NCBI GenBank assembly: GCA_002405165.1 | Contig: DHLF01000004.1 | Coordinates: 296,751 to 355,335 of the forward strand | Reading direction: 5' to 3' | Source of the DNA: Christensenella sp. UBA4675 | Lineage (GTDB): Bacteria > Bacillota > Clostridia > Christensenellales > Borkfalkiaceae | DNA: 58,585 nucleotides | Shown here: piece after piece, positions 1 to 8,102 of the stretch | How positions within the stretch are numbered: position 1 is the stretch's first letter | Layout: every line of letters starts with the position of its first letter | The notes under the pieces: model-generated | Seen by the model: the letters and a program-made list of their open reading frames with translations, nothing else | The model's database searches: none | Told to the model about the DNA's origin: nothing | Made by a program: the position numbers and the translations under genes

Positions 1-78
1 AGTTCAAGTTCTAGTTCTAGTTCAAGTTCGAGTTCAAGTTCGAGTTCAAGTTCTAGTTCTAGTTCGAGTTCTAAACCT
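1..78 (+). repeat. AGTTCN hexanucleotide tandem array encoding poly-serine
   Basis: About thirteen imperfect AGTTCN units run from the first base to about 78, with only the sixth base varying (A, T or G). Each unit encodes Ser-Ser, so gain or loss of units would change stalk length without shifting frame. The array probably starts upstream of the window. Confidence 0.8.
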
Positions 79-270
79 AACACAAGTTCTAGTTTAAGTT
101 CCGGTTCAGACTCTTCTAGCTCAACCGGCGAACAGAACGACAGCTTATCAAACAACAATAAAAATAACAAAAGAGGATGTAAATCTATCGTTAACTCCGA
201 TATGTTAATTTTGTTACCTATCTGTTTACTCGCTCTTATAGTTATTGCTAAAAAGAGTAAAAAAGACTAA
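1..270 (+). CDS. C-terminal part of a Ser-rich surface protein with membrane-anchor tail (partial)
   Basis: The frame is open from the first base to the TAA at 268-270; the N-terminus lies outside the window. The first 24 codons are all serine, encoded by AGTTCN hexamer repeats, followed by a Ser/Asn-rich spacer, a Gly-Cys pair, about 17 hydrophobic residues and a basic end (KKSKKD). This is the plan of a wall-spanning stalk with a C-terminal membrane anchor. No LPXTG motif is present. The BspA-like lipoprotein at 13556-16210 uses a similar poly-Ser linker at its other end, so this may also be a repeat-type surface protein (inference). Function of the missing part is unknown. Confidence 0.7.
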   Translation, partial: SSSSSSSSSSSSSSSSSSSSSSSSKPNTSSSLSSGSDSSSSTGEQNDSLSNNNKNNKRGCKSIVNSDMLILLPICLLALIVIAKKSKKD

Positions 271-295
271 TATTAATAAATAACAATCAAATTTA

Positions 296-331
296 GTGTG
301 TAAGCCGTATTAGCGACTTACACACTTTTTT
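296..331 (+). terminator. Intrinsic terminator of the Ser-rich surface protein gene
   Basis: A 9-bp stem, GTGTGTAAG (296-304) with CTTACACAC (317-325), is followed on the plus strand by a run of six to seven T. It lies 25 nt after the stop codon of the upstream partial gene. Confidence 0.75.
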
Positions 332-420
332 AGTATAAAACTTAAATCAGTCGGAACAAAAAACACAAAGCTAAATTTTTTATCATTTTTAATTGTAAAT
401 TTTTTTACGGCAATTAACGC

Positions 421-452
421 AAACGACTTAGCAAACTTTTGCTAAGTCGTTT
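421..452 (-). terminator. Hairpin terminator between convergent genes
   Basis: A long stem, arms 421-434 and 439-452 around a tiny loop, lies 23 nt beyond the stop of the minus-strand peptidase gene. The plus strand carries the better T-run (450-455), the minus strand only TTT, so it may act in both directions. Confidence 0.55.
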
Positions 453-474
453 TTTCGATACTAAATTTTAATAT

Positions 475-879
475 TTATTTTTTCGTTTTCTTTTTACAAA
501 TTATCCTTTTAAGCGTTAATAAATAATATCTTATTCTAATACGATAAACGTAAAAAATGTTTTTTAGGCTTTTTTTATATTTTTCTTCTCTAAAATATCC
601 TATCGCTTTACCGACAACGTCTTTATCTAAAACGAAATCAGATTTTAAAGTATTGTCGCCTACAAACTTATAGCCCGACTTTTTCACTTTTACAACTCTA
701 TGCAAAACGTATTCTTCGCCACGTTTATAAAGGGCAACGTCGTATTTTTTAAGGCGTTTTTTTATAGGCGCGATAACTACTCTGTCCCTACCTTCTTTAA
801 ACAAAGGCTCCATACTCACGCCTTTCGTTTGGCAAATAAACGACCCGTTTTGGTTTAAAATTTCTTCTATTTTGTTCAT
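475..879 (-). CDS. S24/S26-family (signal peptidase-like) peptidase
   Basis: A 134-aa protein with the type I signal peptidase box around residues 19-31 (KGVSMEPLFKEG, nucleophile Ser22 inferred) and a second conserved block VLHRVV at 58-63 that supplies His60, as in the Ser/His class of SipW and ER-type signal peptidases rather than the Ser/Lys class. A GDNT motif at 74-77 is also typical. Unlike normal signal peptidases there is no N-terminal membrane anchor; the C-terminus is strongly basic. Members of this family are often found with polysaccharide or peptide-export genes, and an ABC exporter lies 215 nt upstream. No clear Shine-Dalgarno precedes the ATG. Substrate unknown. Confidence 0.7.
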   Translation of the reverse strand: MNKIEEILNQNGSFICQTKGVSMEPLFKEGRDRVVIAPIKKRLKKYDVALYKRGEEYVLHRVVKVKKSGYKFVGDNTLKSDFVLDKDVVGKAIGYFREEKYKKSLKNIFYVYRIRIRYYLLTLKRIICKKKTKK

Positions 880-1094
880 ATTTTAAATAAGTTTTTAAAT
901 TTTTTTAATACTTATCGTGCGTGTGACAAGGGAAAATAACGCCGACAGACTAAAATTTAAAATGCGTTTTATTTTTTATTAACTCTGTTTAAGCAACAGT
1001 AAATTAACCGTATAAAAGAAATAATTTTTATTGATTTTTTAAATATAAATTTTTATAAGGTTAAGCATACGAATACAAAACGCAATTAATAATT

Positions 1095-2366
1095 TTATTT
1101 TTCGGGCAATATTTCTGTTTCTTCTAATTTAACGTTACCCGAAAAACTCCCCCTGAAATATGCAAAGTCCGTACTGATTTCGGATTTAATTACCCTAAAG
1201 AAAAACGGCCTTTCTATTTCGTCGCATATAAACGTTCCTTTAAAGTTTGTTACGTGAACAAAAGCAATATTAACGCAATATTCATCGGGGCATAATTTCG
1301 ATAAATTATAGCTTAATCTAAGATTCGTTTCCCCTTGTTTAACGGAAAATTCTTTAGAATAAGAAGTTCCTGCGGGCAAATTTTCTTCTGTACGAATTAT
1401 CATTCTAAACCTAACGCGCTCTAAATCGCATTTTGCAGACAACTTAAAATTTAAAATTAAATTTTCATCGTTAAAATATATAGGTTGAACTTTCCCTTCT
1501 AACTTTAAGGAATCCATACTTAAATCGCGCGTACCGCATAAATGCGACATTTTAGTTAAATCGAAATCGACTCTCGGGGCGCCTATATTTAAATTTAAGT
1601 AGTGGGCAATGCCTTCTTCGACGTTTCCTTTAAAAATCACTTTCCCCGATTGTAGCACTATGGTTTTATTGCAAAGTCTTCTTATCGTTTCCATATTATG
1701 GCTAACGTAAATTATTGTCTTGCCGGAAGTAATTACTTCTTTCATTTTGTTTATGCACTTGTTTTGAAACTCCATATCCCCTACGGCTAAAACTTCGTCC
1801 ATTAACAGTATTTCGGCGTCTAAATGGGAAGCTACCGCAAACGCAAGTTTAACAAACATTCCCGAACTGTACCTTTTAACGGGAGTATCTATAAATTCCC
1901 TTACTTCCGAAAAATCTATTATGCTTTCTATTTTCGCGTCTATTTCTTTTTTTGTCATACCGAGTATCGCGCCGTTCATATAAACGTTTTCTCTACCCGT
2001 AAGTTCGCCGTGAAAACCCGTGCCGACTTCTAACATAGAAGCAACTCTTCCGTTTAAAAATATTTTACCTTTTGTAGGGGCGGTTACCCTAGTAATTAGC
2101 TTTAACAGCGTAGATTTTCCTGCGCCGTTGTGTCCTATTAGTCCTATGGCTTCGCCCTTTTTTACTTCGAACGAAACGCCGTTTAAAGCTTTAAATTTTT
2201 CACCTTTATTGTAATTTTTAGCGCCTATTTTTTTTGTCGGGTCTTCTTTTTTGCGGATTTTTGCCCAAAAACGTCGCAAAGCTTCTTTTAACGTTGTTCC
2301 GCCTATTTCGCCGAGTTTATACTCCTTTTCGACGTTTTCTATTTTTAACATTATTTCGTCTTCCAT
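1095..2366 (-). CDS. Polysaccharide/teichoic-acid ABC exporter ATP-binding protein (Wzt/TagH-like)
   Basis: The N-terminal about 250 residues form an ABC ATPase of the O-antigen/teichoic acid subfamily: Walker A GHNGAGKST, signature YSSGM, Walker B ILLMDEVLAVGD. The last about 160 residues form an extra beta-rich domain like the Wzt carbohydrate-binding C-domain, which in that family selects the finished glycan. The frame can be extended to a TTG at 2378, but the ATG at 2366 has GGGGGC 5 nt upstream and is the better start. It follows the permease by a few bases and forms one transcription unit with it. Exports an undecaprenyl-linked surface polysaccharide (inferred). Confidence 0.88.
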   Translation of the reverse strand: MEDEIMLKIENVEKEYKLGEIGGTTLKEALRRFWAKIRKKEDPTKKIGAKNYNKGEKFKALNGVSFEVKKGEAIGLIGHNGAGKSTLLKLITRVTAPTKGKIFLNGRVASMLEVGTGFHGELTGRENVYMNGAILGMTKKEIDAKIESIIDFSEVREFIDTPVKRYSSGMFVKLAFAVASHLDAEILLMDEVLAVGDMEFQNKCINKMKEVITSGKTIIYVSHNMETIRRLCNKTIVLQSGKVIFKGNVEEGIAHYLNLNIGAPRVDFDLTKMSHLCGTRDLSMDSLKLEGKVQPIYFNDENLILNFKLSAKCDLERVRFRMIIRTEENLPAGTSYSKEFSVKQGETNLRLSYNLSKLCPDEYCVNIAFVHVTNFKGTFICDEIERPFFFRVIKSEISTDFAYFRGSFSGNVKLEETEILPEK

Positions 2367-2378
2367 TTTTGCCCCCAA

Positions 2379-3254
2379 TTAAATAGTATCCATAAAAGTC
2401 CTTTCCGTTTTTGAGAAAAGTATTAAAGCTAAAAATAAAAACGCAATCGTAAATAACCAGCTTAAACCGTAAAATCCTAAATTAAAATATCCGTACCCGA
2501 AAAATCCGTAACGGAAGGTTGTTATTATAGGCGTTACGGGGTTACACATATACAAATTAAAAATAGCGGGTTTTGTATTTCTTACCAAATCTAACCCGTA
2601 CGCGACGGGAGTAGCGTATTGAAGAAGCATTACTCCAAAACTTACCAAATTTATTAAATCTCTGTATTTAGTAGTTAAAGAAGTAACGATTAAACCTATT
2701 CCCATTCCGAGCAACATTAGTTGTATTATGCAAACGGGAACGAGAAGTAACATCGGGGTTAATTTAATACTATAATCTCCCCAAATAAAACAGCCTATCC
2801 AAATAAGTAAAAACATTACGAATTGTATAAAAAAGTTTACGAATTGCGACAAAGTAGACGCAATTGGCGAAACAAGCCTCGGATAATATACTTTCCCCAT
2901 AATTCCCACGTTAGAAGCAAAAACGTTTGCGTTTACGGATAACGTGTTAGAAAACAAAGTCCAACAAATAGTTCCCGACAGATAAAATAAAAATCCCGGA
3001 AGTTTTACGGTATCCGCCAATTTTACGTCCGCCGTGGTTAAGTTTGCAAGCGAACCGAATACCAAAGTAAAAATTATAGTAGTAAACAAAGGTTGAATAA
3101 TCGCCCAAAGATAACCTAAAACCGTTTGTTTGTATCTTGAAATAAAATCCCTTTTTACGAATAAAAAAATTAAGTCTTTATAGCGAAAAGTTTCTTTAAG
3201 TTTTAAATCCAACAGTTTATGTTTGGAATTTATTTCAACCTTAAATTTTTGCAT
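2379..3254 (-). CDS. ABC-2 type polysaccharide exporter permease (Wzm/TagG-like)
   Basis: About 290 aa with a cytoplasmic N-terminus containing the typical FRYKDLIFLFVKRDF segment followed by YKQTVLGYLWAIIQPL, the hallmark of Wzm/TagG permeases, and six hydrophobic segments. It pairs with the Wzt-like ATPase immediately downstream to move a lipid-linked glycan across the membrane. A longer start at 3308 is excluded because a consensus promoter (3280-3308) places transcription initiation near 3273; the ATG at 3254 has GGGGAG 6-7 nt upstream. Confidence 0.88.
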   Translation of the reverse strand: MQKFKVEINSKHKLLDLKLKETFRYKDLIFLFVKRDFISRYKQTVLGYLWAIIQPLFTTIIFTLVFGSLANLTTADVKLADTVKLPGFLFYLSGTICWTLFSNTLSVNANVFASNVGIMGKVYYPRLVSPIASTLSQFVNFFIQFVMFLLIWIGCFIWGDYSIKLTPMLLLVPVCIIQLMLLGMGIGLIVTSLTTKYRDLINLVSFGVMLLQYATPVAYGLDLVRNTKPAIFNLYMCNPVTPIITTFRYGFFGYGYFNLGFYGLSWLFTIAFLFLALILFSKTERTFMDTI

Positions 3255-3279
3255 ATGTTCTCCCCAATCAACTCTTTTT

Positions 3280-3308
3280 ATTTTAGCATATTTACGCCTA
3301 TATGTCAA
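3280..3308 (-). promoter_or_regulatory. Sigma-A promoter of the ABC exporter operon
   Basis: On the minus strand TTGACA (3308-3303), a 17-nt spacer and TAAAAT (3285-3280). Transcription should start near 3273, just before the Shine-Dalgarno of the permease. Confidence 0.75.
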
Positions 3309-3324
3309 TTTTTAATAAAAATCG

Positions 3325-4251
3325 TTATTTTATAAATTTCCTTTTAGCTTCGCAAAGTTTAGTAATAAAAATTTTATCTAAATTCGTAAGCTTATAACTT
3401 TTTTGATAAATTAAAACGTCTTTATATATTTTTTTATTTTCTTCGCACTCTAATTGAACTAAACCGTAACGTTCCAAAATATCTTGCGGAACAGGTGATA
3501 CCCACATAAAAGTTTCGGTATTTGCAGACAGAACTTCAAACTGACTAGCCCTTTCAAAAACGAATATTCTTTTAGAAATATTATCCGGTAATTCTTCTTT
3601 TTTTATTTCCGATAAAGAAACGCTCGGAGCGTATGGGTCTGCGTGAGCTATTTCTATTAAAGGCTCTAAATCGCTGAATTTTACGTTTTCGATTTTTGTG
3701 AGCGGACTTTCTTTATTGACCAGTAAAACGTAATTGAATTCAGTAACCATTTCATACGCTAAATTTTTATTTTCAAAGGTTTGCTTAAAATATTTATCAA
3801 AAGCCGTAGCGTATCTTATAATTCCGAACTTATACCCTTTTTCCAAAACGTTTGTTAGCGTGCGTTGATTGTTAGTTTCTTTATAATAAATTTCGCATTT
3901 TTCTTCTTTCGTCAATTCTTTACTAAACTCCGCAAAGGCGTTGCAAATATAACTCGCCCTAGGAACAGATATAGAAAATACGCTTTTATTCGTCTTTTCG
4001 CCTTTAAATTGCTCTTCTATATAACTTATCTCTTTTAAAAGTTTTTCTCCGTAAGAAATAAGTCTTTCCCCGTCCGACGTAAGCGTTACGCCTTTCGTAT
4101 TTCTATCGAAAATTACGATATTAAGCTCTTTTTCAAGTTCTTTTATAGCCCTAGATAAATTTGGCTGAGCAATAAACAGTTGTTCCTGCGCTTTGCTTAA
4201 AGAACCTGCCTTAGCAACCGTTACGGCATATTTTAAATAAACTATATTCAT
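3325..4251 (-). CDS. LysR-family transcriptional regulator
   Basis: About 308 aa. The N-terminal winged helix-turn-helix is clear (LKYAVTVAKAGSLSKAQEQL, then AQPNLSRAIKELEKEL and FDRNTKGVTLTSDGE), followed by a periplasmic-binding-like effector domain. I choose the ATG at 4251, preceded by AGGAG at good spacing, over an upstream ATG at 4317 whose extra residues do not belong to the family. Ligand and targets are not evident: the exporter operon downstream has its own promoter and no divergent intact gene exists, because the neighbouring plus-strand region is degenerate. Confidence 0.85.
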   Translation of the reverse strand: MNIVYLKYAVTVAKAGSLSKAQEQLFIAQPNLSRAIKELEKELNIVIFDRNTKGVTLTSDGERLISYGEKLLKEISYIEEQFKGEKTNKSVFSISVPRASYICNAFAEFSKELTKEEKCEIYYKETNNQRTLTNVLEKGYKFGIIRYATAFDKYFKQTFENKNLAYEMVTEFNYVLLVNKESPLTKIENVKFSDLEPLIEIAHADPYAPSVSLSEIKKEELPDNISKRIFVFERASQFEVLSANTETFMWVSPVPQDILERYGLVQLECEENKKIYKDVLIYQKSYKLTNLDKIFITKLCEAKRKFIK

Positions 4252-4329
4252 GTATCTCGCTCCTAATCGGGGTAAAAATGCAAATAACAATATAAATAAA
4301 TTAAATTTAATTTGCATCAGTTATTATAT

Positions 4330-4358
4330 ATTGTAAACTTTTTATAAAAATTTTTCAA
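4330..4358 (-). promoter_or_regulatory. Putative promoter of the lysR-type gene
   Basis: Minus strand TTGAAA (4358-4353), 17-nt spacer, TACAAT (4335-4330), giving a leader of about 70 nt before the ATG at 4251. Confidence 0.5.
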
Positions 4359-4442
4359 CAAAAAGCGCATTAAATATGCTTTTTATATTGAAAACTAACA
4401 AATTATTAACTCAATATATAAAATTTTTATTTTTAAAAAAAC

Positions 4443-4475
4443 TTCCGCCCGAAAGCGTTACGCTTTCGGGCGGAA
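4443..4475 (-). terminator. Strong intrinsic terminator without an intact gene
   Basis: A GC-rich perfect stem (4445-4457 with 4461-4473) is followed on the minus strand by seven T. No intact minus-strand gene ends here; a short open stretch with no recognisable family ends at a TAA at 4492-4494, suggesting the terminator outlived its gene. Confidence 0.7.
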
Positions 4476-4493
4476 TAAATAAATATTTTAATT

Positions 4494-4631
4494 AGTGTTG
4501 ACATAGCGAACGAATTTTCATTACTGATGCACCACCAGTCGTAACGCGTAACGATTCGTTTGTAAAGATTTCCCGACGTTTAAATAAAAGGTTGAACGTG
4601 AGCTGATTTAGTCATATCGCCGTTTTTCATT
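4494..4631 (-). other. Degenerate sequence, possible remnant of a minus-strand gene
   Basis: Between the orphan terminator and the GH127 fragment. One minus-strand frame stays open for roughly 40 codons and ends at 4492, ahead of the terminator. I recognise no family in it. It is most simply read as debris from the same rearrangement that left the two gene fragments to its right. Confidence 0.3.
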
Positions 4632-5230
4632 GTGTCCATCGTAAAGTCAACGACAAGCGTAAAAGACAGACTAAACTTTATGATAACCGAACTTAAAAAA
4701 TGTCAAGACGCAAACACTCAAAAAGGTAACGTGGGATATTTAATGGCAATTTCCACAAAACATTTCGACATAGTACAACAAGGCGGAAATAAAGTGGTCG
4801 ACGACGACGGAACGGTATCTTCCGTATGGGTTCCTTGGTATTTTTTACACAAAATGCTTGCCGGTCTTTACGACACCTATATTTACTGCCCCGACAAACA
4901 AATAAAAGCTACCGCTAAAACTATGATGATAGATTTAGCCGACTGGACTTACAATAGAATGAATAGCTATTCGCAAGAAATGTTAAACACCGTTCTTTCA
5001 AACGAGTTTGGCGGAATGGCTGAAATTCTTTACCAAATTTACGGCGTAACGAGAAATGCAAATTACAAAAACACGGCAGACTTATTTCAAGGCGGAACGA
5101 TTCTTAAAAACGTTAATAACAACGTAGAATGTTTAAAAGGTCTACACGCAAATACGACTATTCCTAAATTTTTAGGGGCTGCCGCCTACTACGAGCAAAC
5201 AGGCGATGAGTACTATTTAAATATTTGTAA
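4632..5230 (+). pseudogene. Internal fragment of a GH127 (DUF1680) beta-L-arabinofuranosidase-like protein
   Basis: About 200 codons match the middle of the DUF1680/GH127 family: LNFMITELKKCQ, VWVPWYFLHKMLAGLYD, the NEFGGMAEILYQIYG helix and LKGLHANTTIPKFLGAA. GH127 enzymes cleave terminal beta-L-arabinofuranose from plant glycans and are usually about 600 aa or more, so both ends are missing. The only start is a GTG at 4632 with no ribosome binding site. The family-like part ends at about residue 199, where the sequence switches to a methyltransferase fragment; the frame itself runs on to 5255. Non-functional in my reading. Confidence 0.75.
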
Positions 5231-5575
5231 AAACTTGAAAAATATCCACGCATAGTAGAAGAAATGCAAAAATTTAACAACGAAAATACGTTGTATCAAT
5301 GGAGAAGGCAATATATTAGACAAAATAAAAACAATATGTCGCCTACTTTAACGGCAAATATGGGAACAGGCGGACATAACGTCCCGTTAATTTTTACTAA
5401 ATTCGGAATTAGAAAGTTAACACCAAAAGAATGTTTTAATTTACAAGGTTTCCCTTCAAGTTATAAACTGCCAAATATTTCAACTGCTCAACTTTATAAG
5501 CAGGCAGGAAATAGCGTATGCGTTACCGTAATAGAAAGAATTGCTGAAAATATCTTTAAACTTTTAAATAATTGA
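5231..5575 (+). pseudogene. C-terminal fragment of a DNA (cytosine-5) methyltransferase
   Basis: The frame opens after a TAA at 5228-5230 and encodes the end of a C5 methyltransferase: motif IX region with PTLTANMGTGGHNVP and motif X with the AGNSV block (QAGNSVCVTVIERIAENI); RKLTPKECFNLQGFP is also typical of Dcm/HhaI-like enzymes. The catalytic PCQ and ENV motifs and the SAM-binding N-terminus are absent, so it cannot methylate. An ATG at 5264 exists but lies inside the homologous region. It is a truncated restriction-modification relic fused to the GH127 fragment. Confidence 0.8.
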
Positions 5576-5606
5576 TAAAATTTTATATTTAATTAGCCGA
5601 AAATTT

Positions 5607-5643
5607 AAACCACGGTAGTAAAAACTTTTACTTCCGTGGTTTA
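5607..5643. terminator. Bidirectional terminator between gene remnant and galM
   Basis: A long stem with arms near 5607-5623 and 5627-5643 (AAACCACGG with CCGTGGTTT) lies between convergent units and is followed by T-rich sequence on the plus strand. Confidence 0.6.
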
Positions 5644-5673
5644 TTTATTATTTTTTATTTAAAATAAATTTAG

Positions 5674-6699
5674 TTATCTAACCGAAAACTTATAAGAGGT
5701 TTTGGTGTGATATTTATCACCCTTTTTAAGAACGTAACTGGGATATTCGGGACAGTTTATCGCGTTAGGATAAACTTGCGTTTCTAAACAAAAAGCTCCC
5801 CTTTTGTTGTAAACCGCGCCGTTTTTGCCCTTTACTCCGTCTAAAAAGTTGCCCGTATATAACTGAACTCCGGGCAGATTTGTTTTACATTCCATTTCGA
5901 TTCCCGTTTTTTCGCTATATACTTTTGCAAAGGTTTTAAATTGTCCGTTAGTGTTTAAGCAAAAGTTATGGTCGTATCCGCCACAGAACTTTAATTGCTC
6001 GTTATCGGCGTATATGTCTTTTCCGATTTTTTTGAAATTAGTAAAATCAAACGGCGTATTTTTAACCGCCATAAATTCCCCGTGCGGAATTAAACCGCTG
6101 TCTACGGGCGTAATATAATCTGCGTCGATAAATAGTTCTTGGTCGTAAACGTCTTTTCCGTTTCCTTCTAAGTTAAAATAACAGTGATTAGTTAAGTTAC
6201 AAAGAGTATCTTTATCGCTTTGTGCAAAATATTCGATAGTCAGTTCATCGTTAATTAAAGAGTAAACTACCTTTACGGTTAAATTGCCGGGATAATTTTC
6301 TTCCCCGTCGGGACTGAAAGTATTTAGGATTAGTCTTTCGCCGTCTACGGTAGCGTTCCAAACTTTTTTATCGAAACCAACCATTCCGCCGTGTAAATGA
6401 TTTTCTCCGTCGTTTAATGCAAGTTGAATATTTTCGCCGTTCAACGTGAATTTACCACCGCCTATTCTATTTCCCACTCTTCCTATAAGTGCGCCTATAT
6501 ATCCGCCGTTATCCATATATTCGTCGATAGTATCGTATCCTAAACATACGTCTACTATTTTTCCGTCCTTGTCGGGAGTGCGAATTGCAGTAATGGTTCC
6601 GCCGTAATCTATTATATCTACTTCCGTACGACCACCGCTTAAAGTGTATTTTTTAACTTGTTCTCCGTTTTTCGTATAGCCAAAATCAGTTATTTTCAT
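5674..6699 (-). CDS. galM: Aldose 1-epimerase (galactose mutarotase)
   Basis: 341 aa. Mutarotase that interconverts alpha and beta anomers of galactose/glucose. The family motifs are visible: the substrate histidines in NHLHGGMVGFDKKVW and TNHCYFNL and the catalytic glutamate in FCLETQVYPNAIN. The ATG at 6699 has AGGAG at 5-6 nt; a start at 6723 would precede the ribosome binding site. It is the last gene of the pfkA-pfp-galM group and is separated from pfp by a 24-nt palindrome. Confidence 0.92.
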   Translation of the reverse strand: MKITDFGYTKNGEQVKKYTLSGGRTEVDIIDYGGTITAIRTPDKDGKIVDVCLGYDTIDEYMDNGGYIGALIGRVGNRIGGGKFTLNGENIQLALNDGENHLHGGMVGFDKKVWNATVDGERLILNTFSPDGEENYPGNLTVKVVYSLINDELTIEYFAQSDKDTLCNLTNHCYFNLEGNGKDVYDQELFIDADYITPVDSGLIPHGEFMAVKNTPFDFTNFKKIGKDIYADNEQLKFCGGYDHNFCLNTNGQFKTFAKVYSEKTGIEMECKTNLPGVQLYTGNFLDGVKGKNGAVYNKRGAFCLETQVYPNAINCPEYPSYVLKKGDKYHTKTSYKFSVR

Positions 6700-6715
6700 A
6701 ATTTCTCCTAAAAGT

Positions 6716-6739
6716 TTCGCCACGAGTACTCGTGGCGAA
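6716..6739 (-). terminator. Perfect palindrome between pfp and galM (partial terminator or processing hairpin)
   Basis: A 24-nt perfect inverted repeat (arms 6716-6727 and 6728-6739) sits 7 nt after the pfp stop; on the minus strand it is followed by only four T and then the galM Shine-Dalgarno, so it may uncouple galM expression from pfp rather than stop transcription fully. Confidence 0.45.
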
Positions 6740-6746
6740 GTTTAAA

Positions 6747-8000
6747 TTATTTTCTACCAGCCTGAACCTTTTTAAGACGTGCAAATCTAGGAAGTCCGTC
6801 TTCTAGCGGAGCTTTTGTATCGCCTTGAATTAAAGGTAATGCGTATTTAACGTATTCGTCCGAAACGTAAGTTCCGTTGTTGGTAATCCATTCTAACGGA
6901 ACGGTTTTTTCGGTATTAGCGGCAAGCTCTAAGGGAAGAAGTTTGTATTCGCAAACGTATTTATCTCCGTTAGCTCTTGCGTAGCATACCATTTTATCAG
7001 TTTCTCCGCTAATAGCGGCTTTAACCGCTTCTCTACCTGCGTTAAACGTTTCGTCTACGTCGGTTTTACTGTCAAGGTGTGCGGCACATCTTTGCATAAG
7101 ACTCAATTCTATTCCCCTAGTCTTAAATCCGGTTTTGTCTTTGATTAAGTTGGCAAGTAGCGACGCAACTCCGCCGAGTTGAGCATGTCCGAAACTATCT
7201 CTTGCAACGCTAGAAGCCATACTTTCGCAAATAAGTTGACCGTTTTTATCGTGTATACCTTCGCTTACGACCGCAATACATTTATTGCCGTTTTTAGCGC
7301 AAACGTTTTTAACGTCTTCTACAAAGGAATTTACGTCGAAGGGAACTTCAGGTAAATAAATTAAGTCCGCTCCTAACCCCTTGTATCCTGCAAGAGCCGC
7401 CGCAGCGGTAAGCCAACCTGCGTTTCTTCCCATACATTCTATAACGCAAACCATAGGAGTATCATAAACTTTTGCATCCAAGTTAACTTCCATAATGGTA
7501 GTTGCAATGTATTTTGCCGCAGAAGCATATCCGGGGCAATGGTCGGTACCGTAAAGGTCGTTGTCTATCGTTTTGGGAACGCCAATTACGTTACAATCCC
7601 AGCCGGATTTTTGCATATATTTAGAAATTTTATTACAAGTATCCATACTGTCGTTTCCGCCGTTATAGAAGAAAAAACGAATATTGTATTTTTTGAATAC
7701 TTCTACGATTCTCTTATAATCCGTATCGTCAACGTTAGCGTCTTTAAGTTTATATCTTACCGAACCCAAAGCCGAAGAGGGAGTGTATTTTAACAACTCT
7801 AATTCTTTCATATCTTCTTTGGAAATATCGTAAAAATCTTCGGTTAAAACGCCTCTGATACCGTGAGCCGCGCCATAAACTGCGGTTATTGCGTCTTTTT
7901 GAGCCAAAGCTTCGATAAATACGCCTGCCGCACTTGCGTTAATTACTGACGTAGGTCCGCCCGATTGAGCAAACATACATGCACCCTTTAAATTTTTCAT
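6747..8000 (-). CDS. pfp: PPi-dependent 6-phosphofructokinase
   Basis: 417 aa. Phosphorylates fructose 6-phosphate using pyrophosphate, reversibly. The donor-site signature is diagnostic: GGNDSMDT (Asp117) and PKTIDND (Lys143) replace the two glycines that define ATP-dependent enzymes. MGRNAGWL and the long C-terminal part agree with the family. AAGGAG lies upstream of the ATG. It lies about 100 nt downstream of pfkA on the same strand, so both kinds of phosphofructokinase are encoded together. Confidence 0.93.
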   Translation of the reverse strand: MKNLKGACMFAQSGGPTSVINASAAGVFIEALAQKDAITAVYGAAHGIRGVLTEDFYDISKEDMKELELLKYTPSSALGSVRYKLKDANVDDTDYKRIVEVFKKYNIRFFFYNGGNDSMDTCNKISKYMQKSGWDCNVIGVPKTIDNDLYGTDHCPGYASAAKYIATTIMEVNLDAKVYDTPMVCVIECMGRNAGWLTAAAALAGYKGLGADLIYLPEVPFDVNSFVEDVKNVCAKNGNKCIAVVSEGIHDKNGQLICESMASSVARDSFGHAQLGGVASLLANLIKDKTGFKTRGIELSLMQRCAAHLDSKTDVDETFNAGREAVKAAISGETDKMVCYARANGDKYVCEYKLLPLELAANTEKTVPLEWITNNGTYVSDEYVKYALPLIQGDTKAPLEDGLPRFARLKKVQAGRK

Positions 8001-8102
8001 AAGTTTTCTCCTTATTTATTGTTAAATATTTTTGATTTTATCGCCTTTTCGGCGGTTTTATTAAGTTTATTGTTTTGTTTAACACTTGTTAAAAAATTAA
8101 AA

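Noticed and set aside
5264..5575. A complete small DNA methyltransferase
   Set aside because: It holds only motifs IX-X; the catalytic PCQ/ENV motifs and SAM site are missing and homology extends upstream of its ATG.
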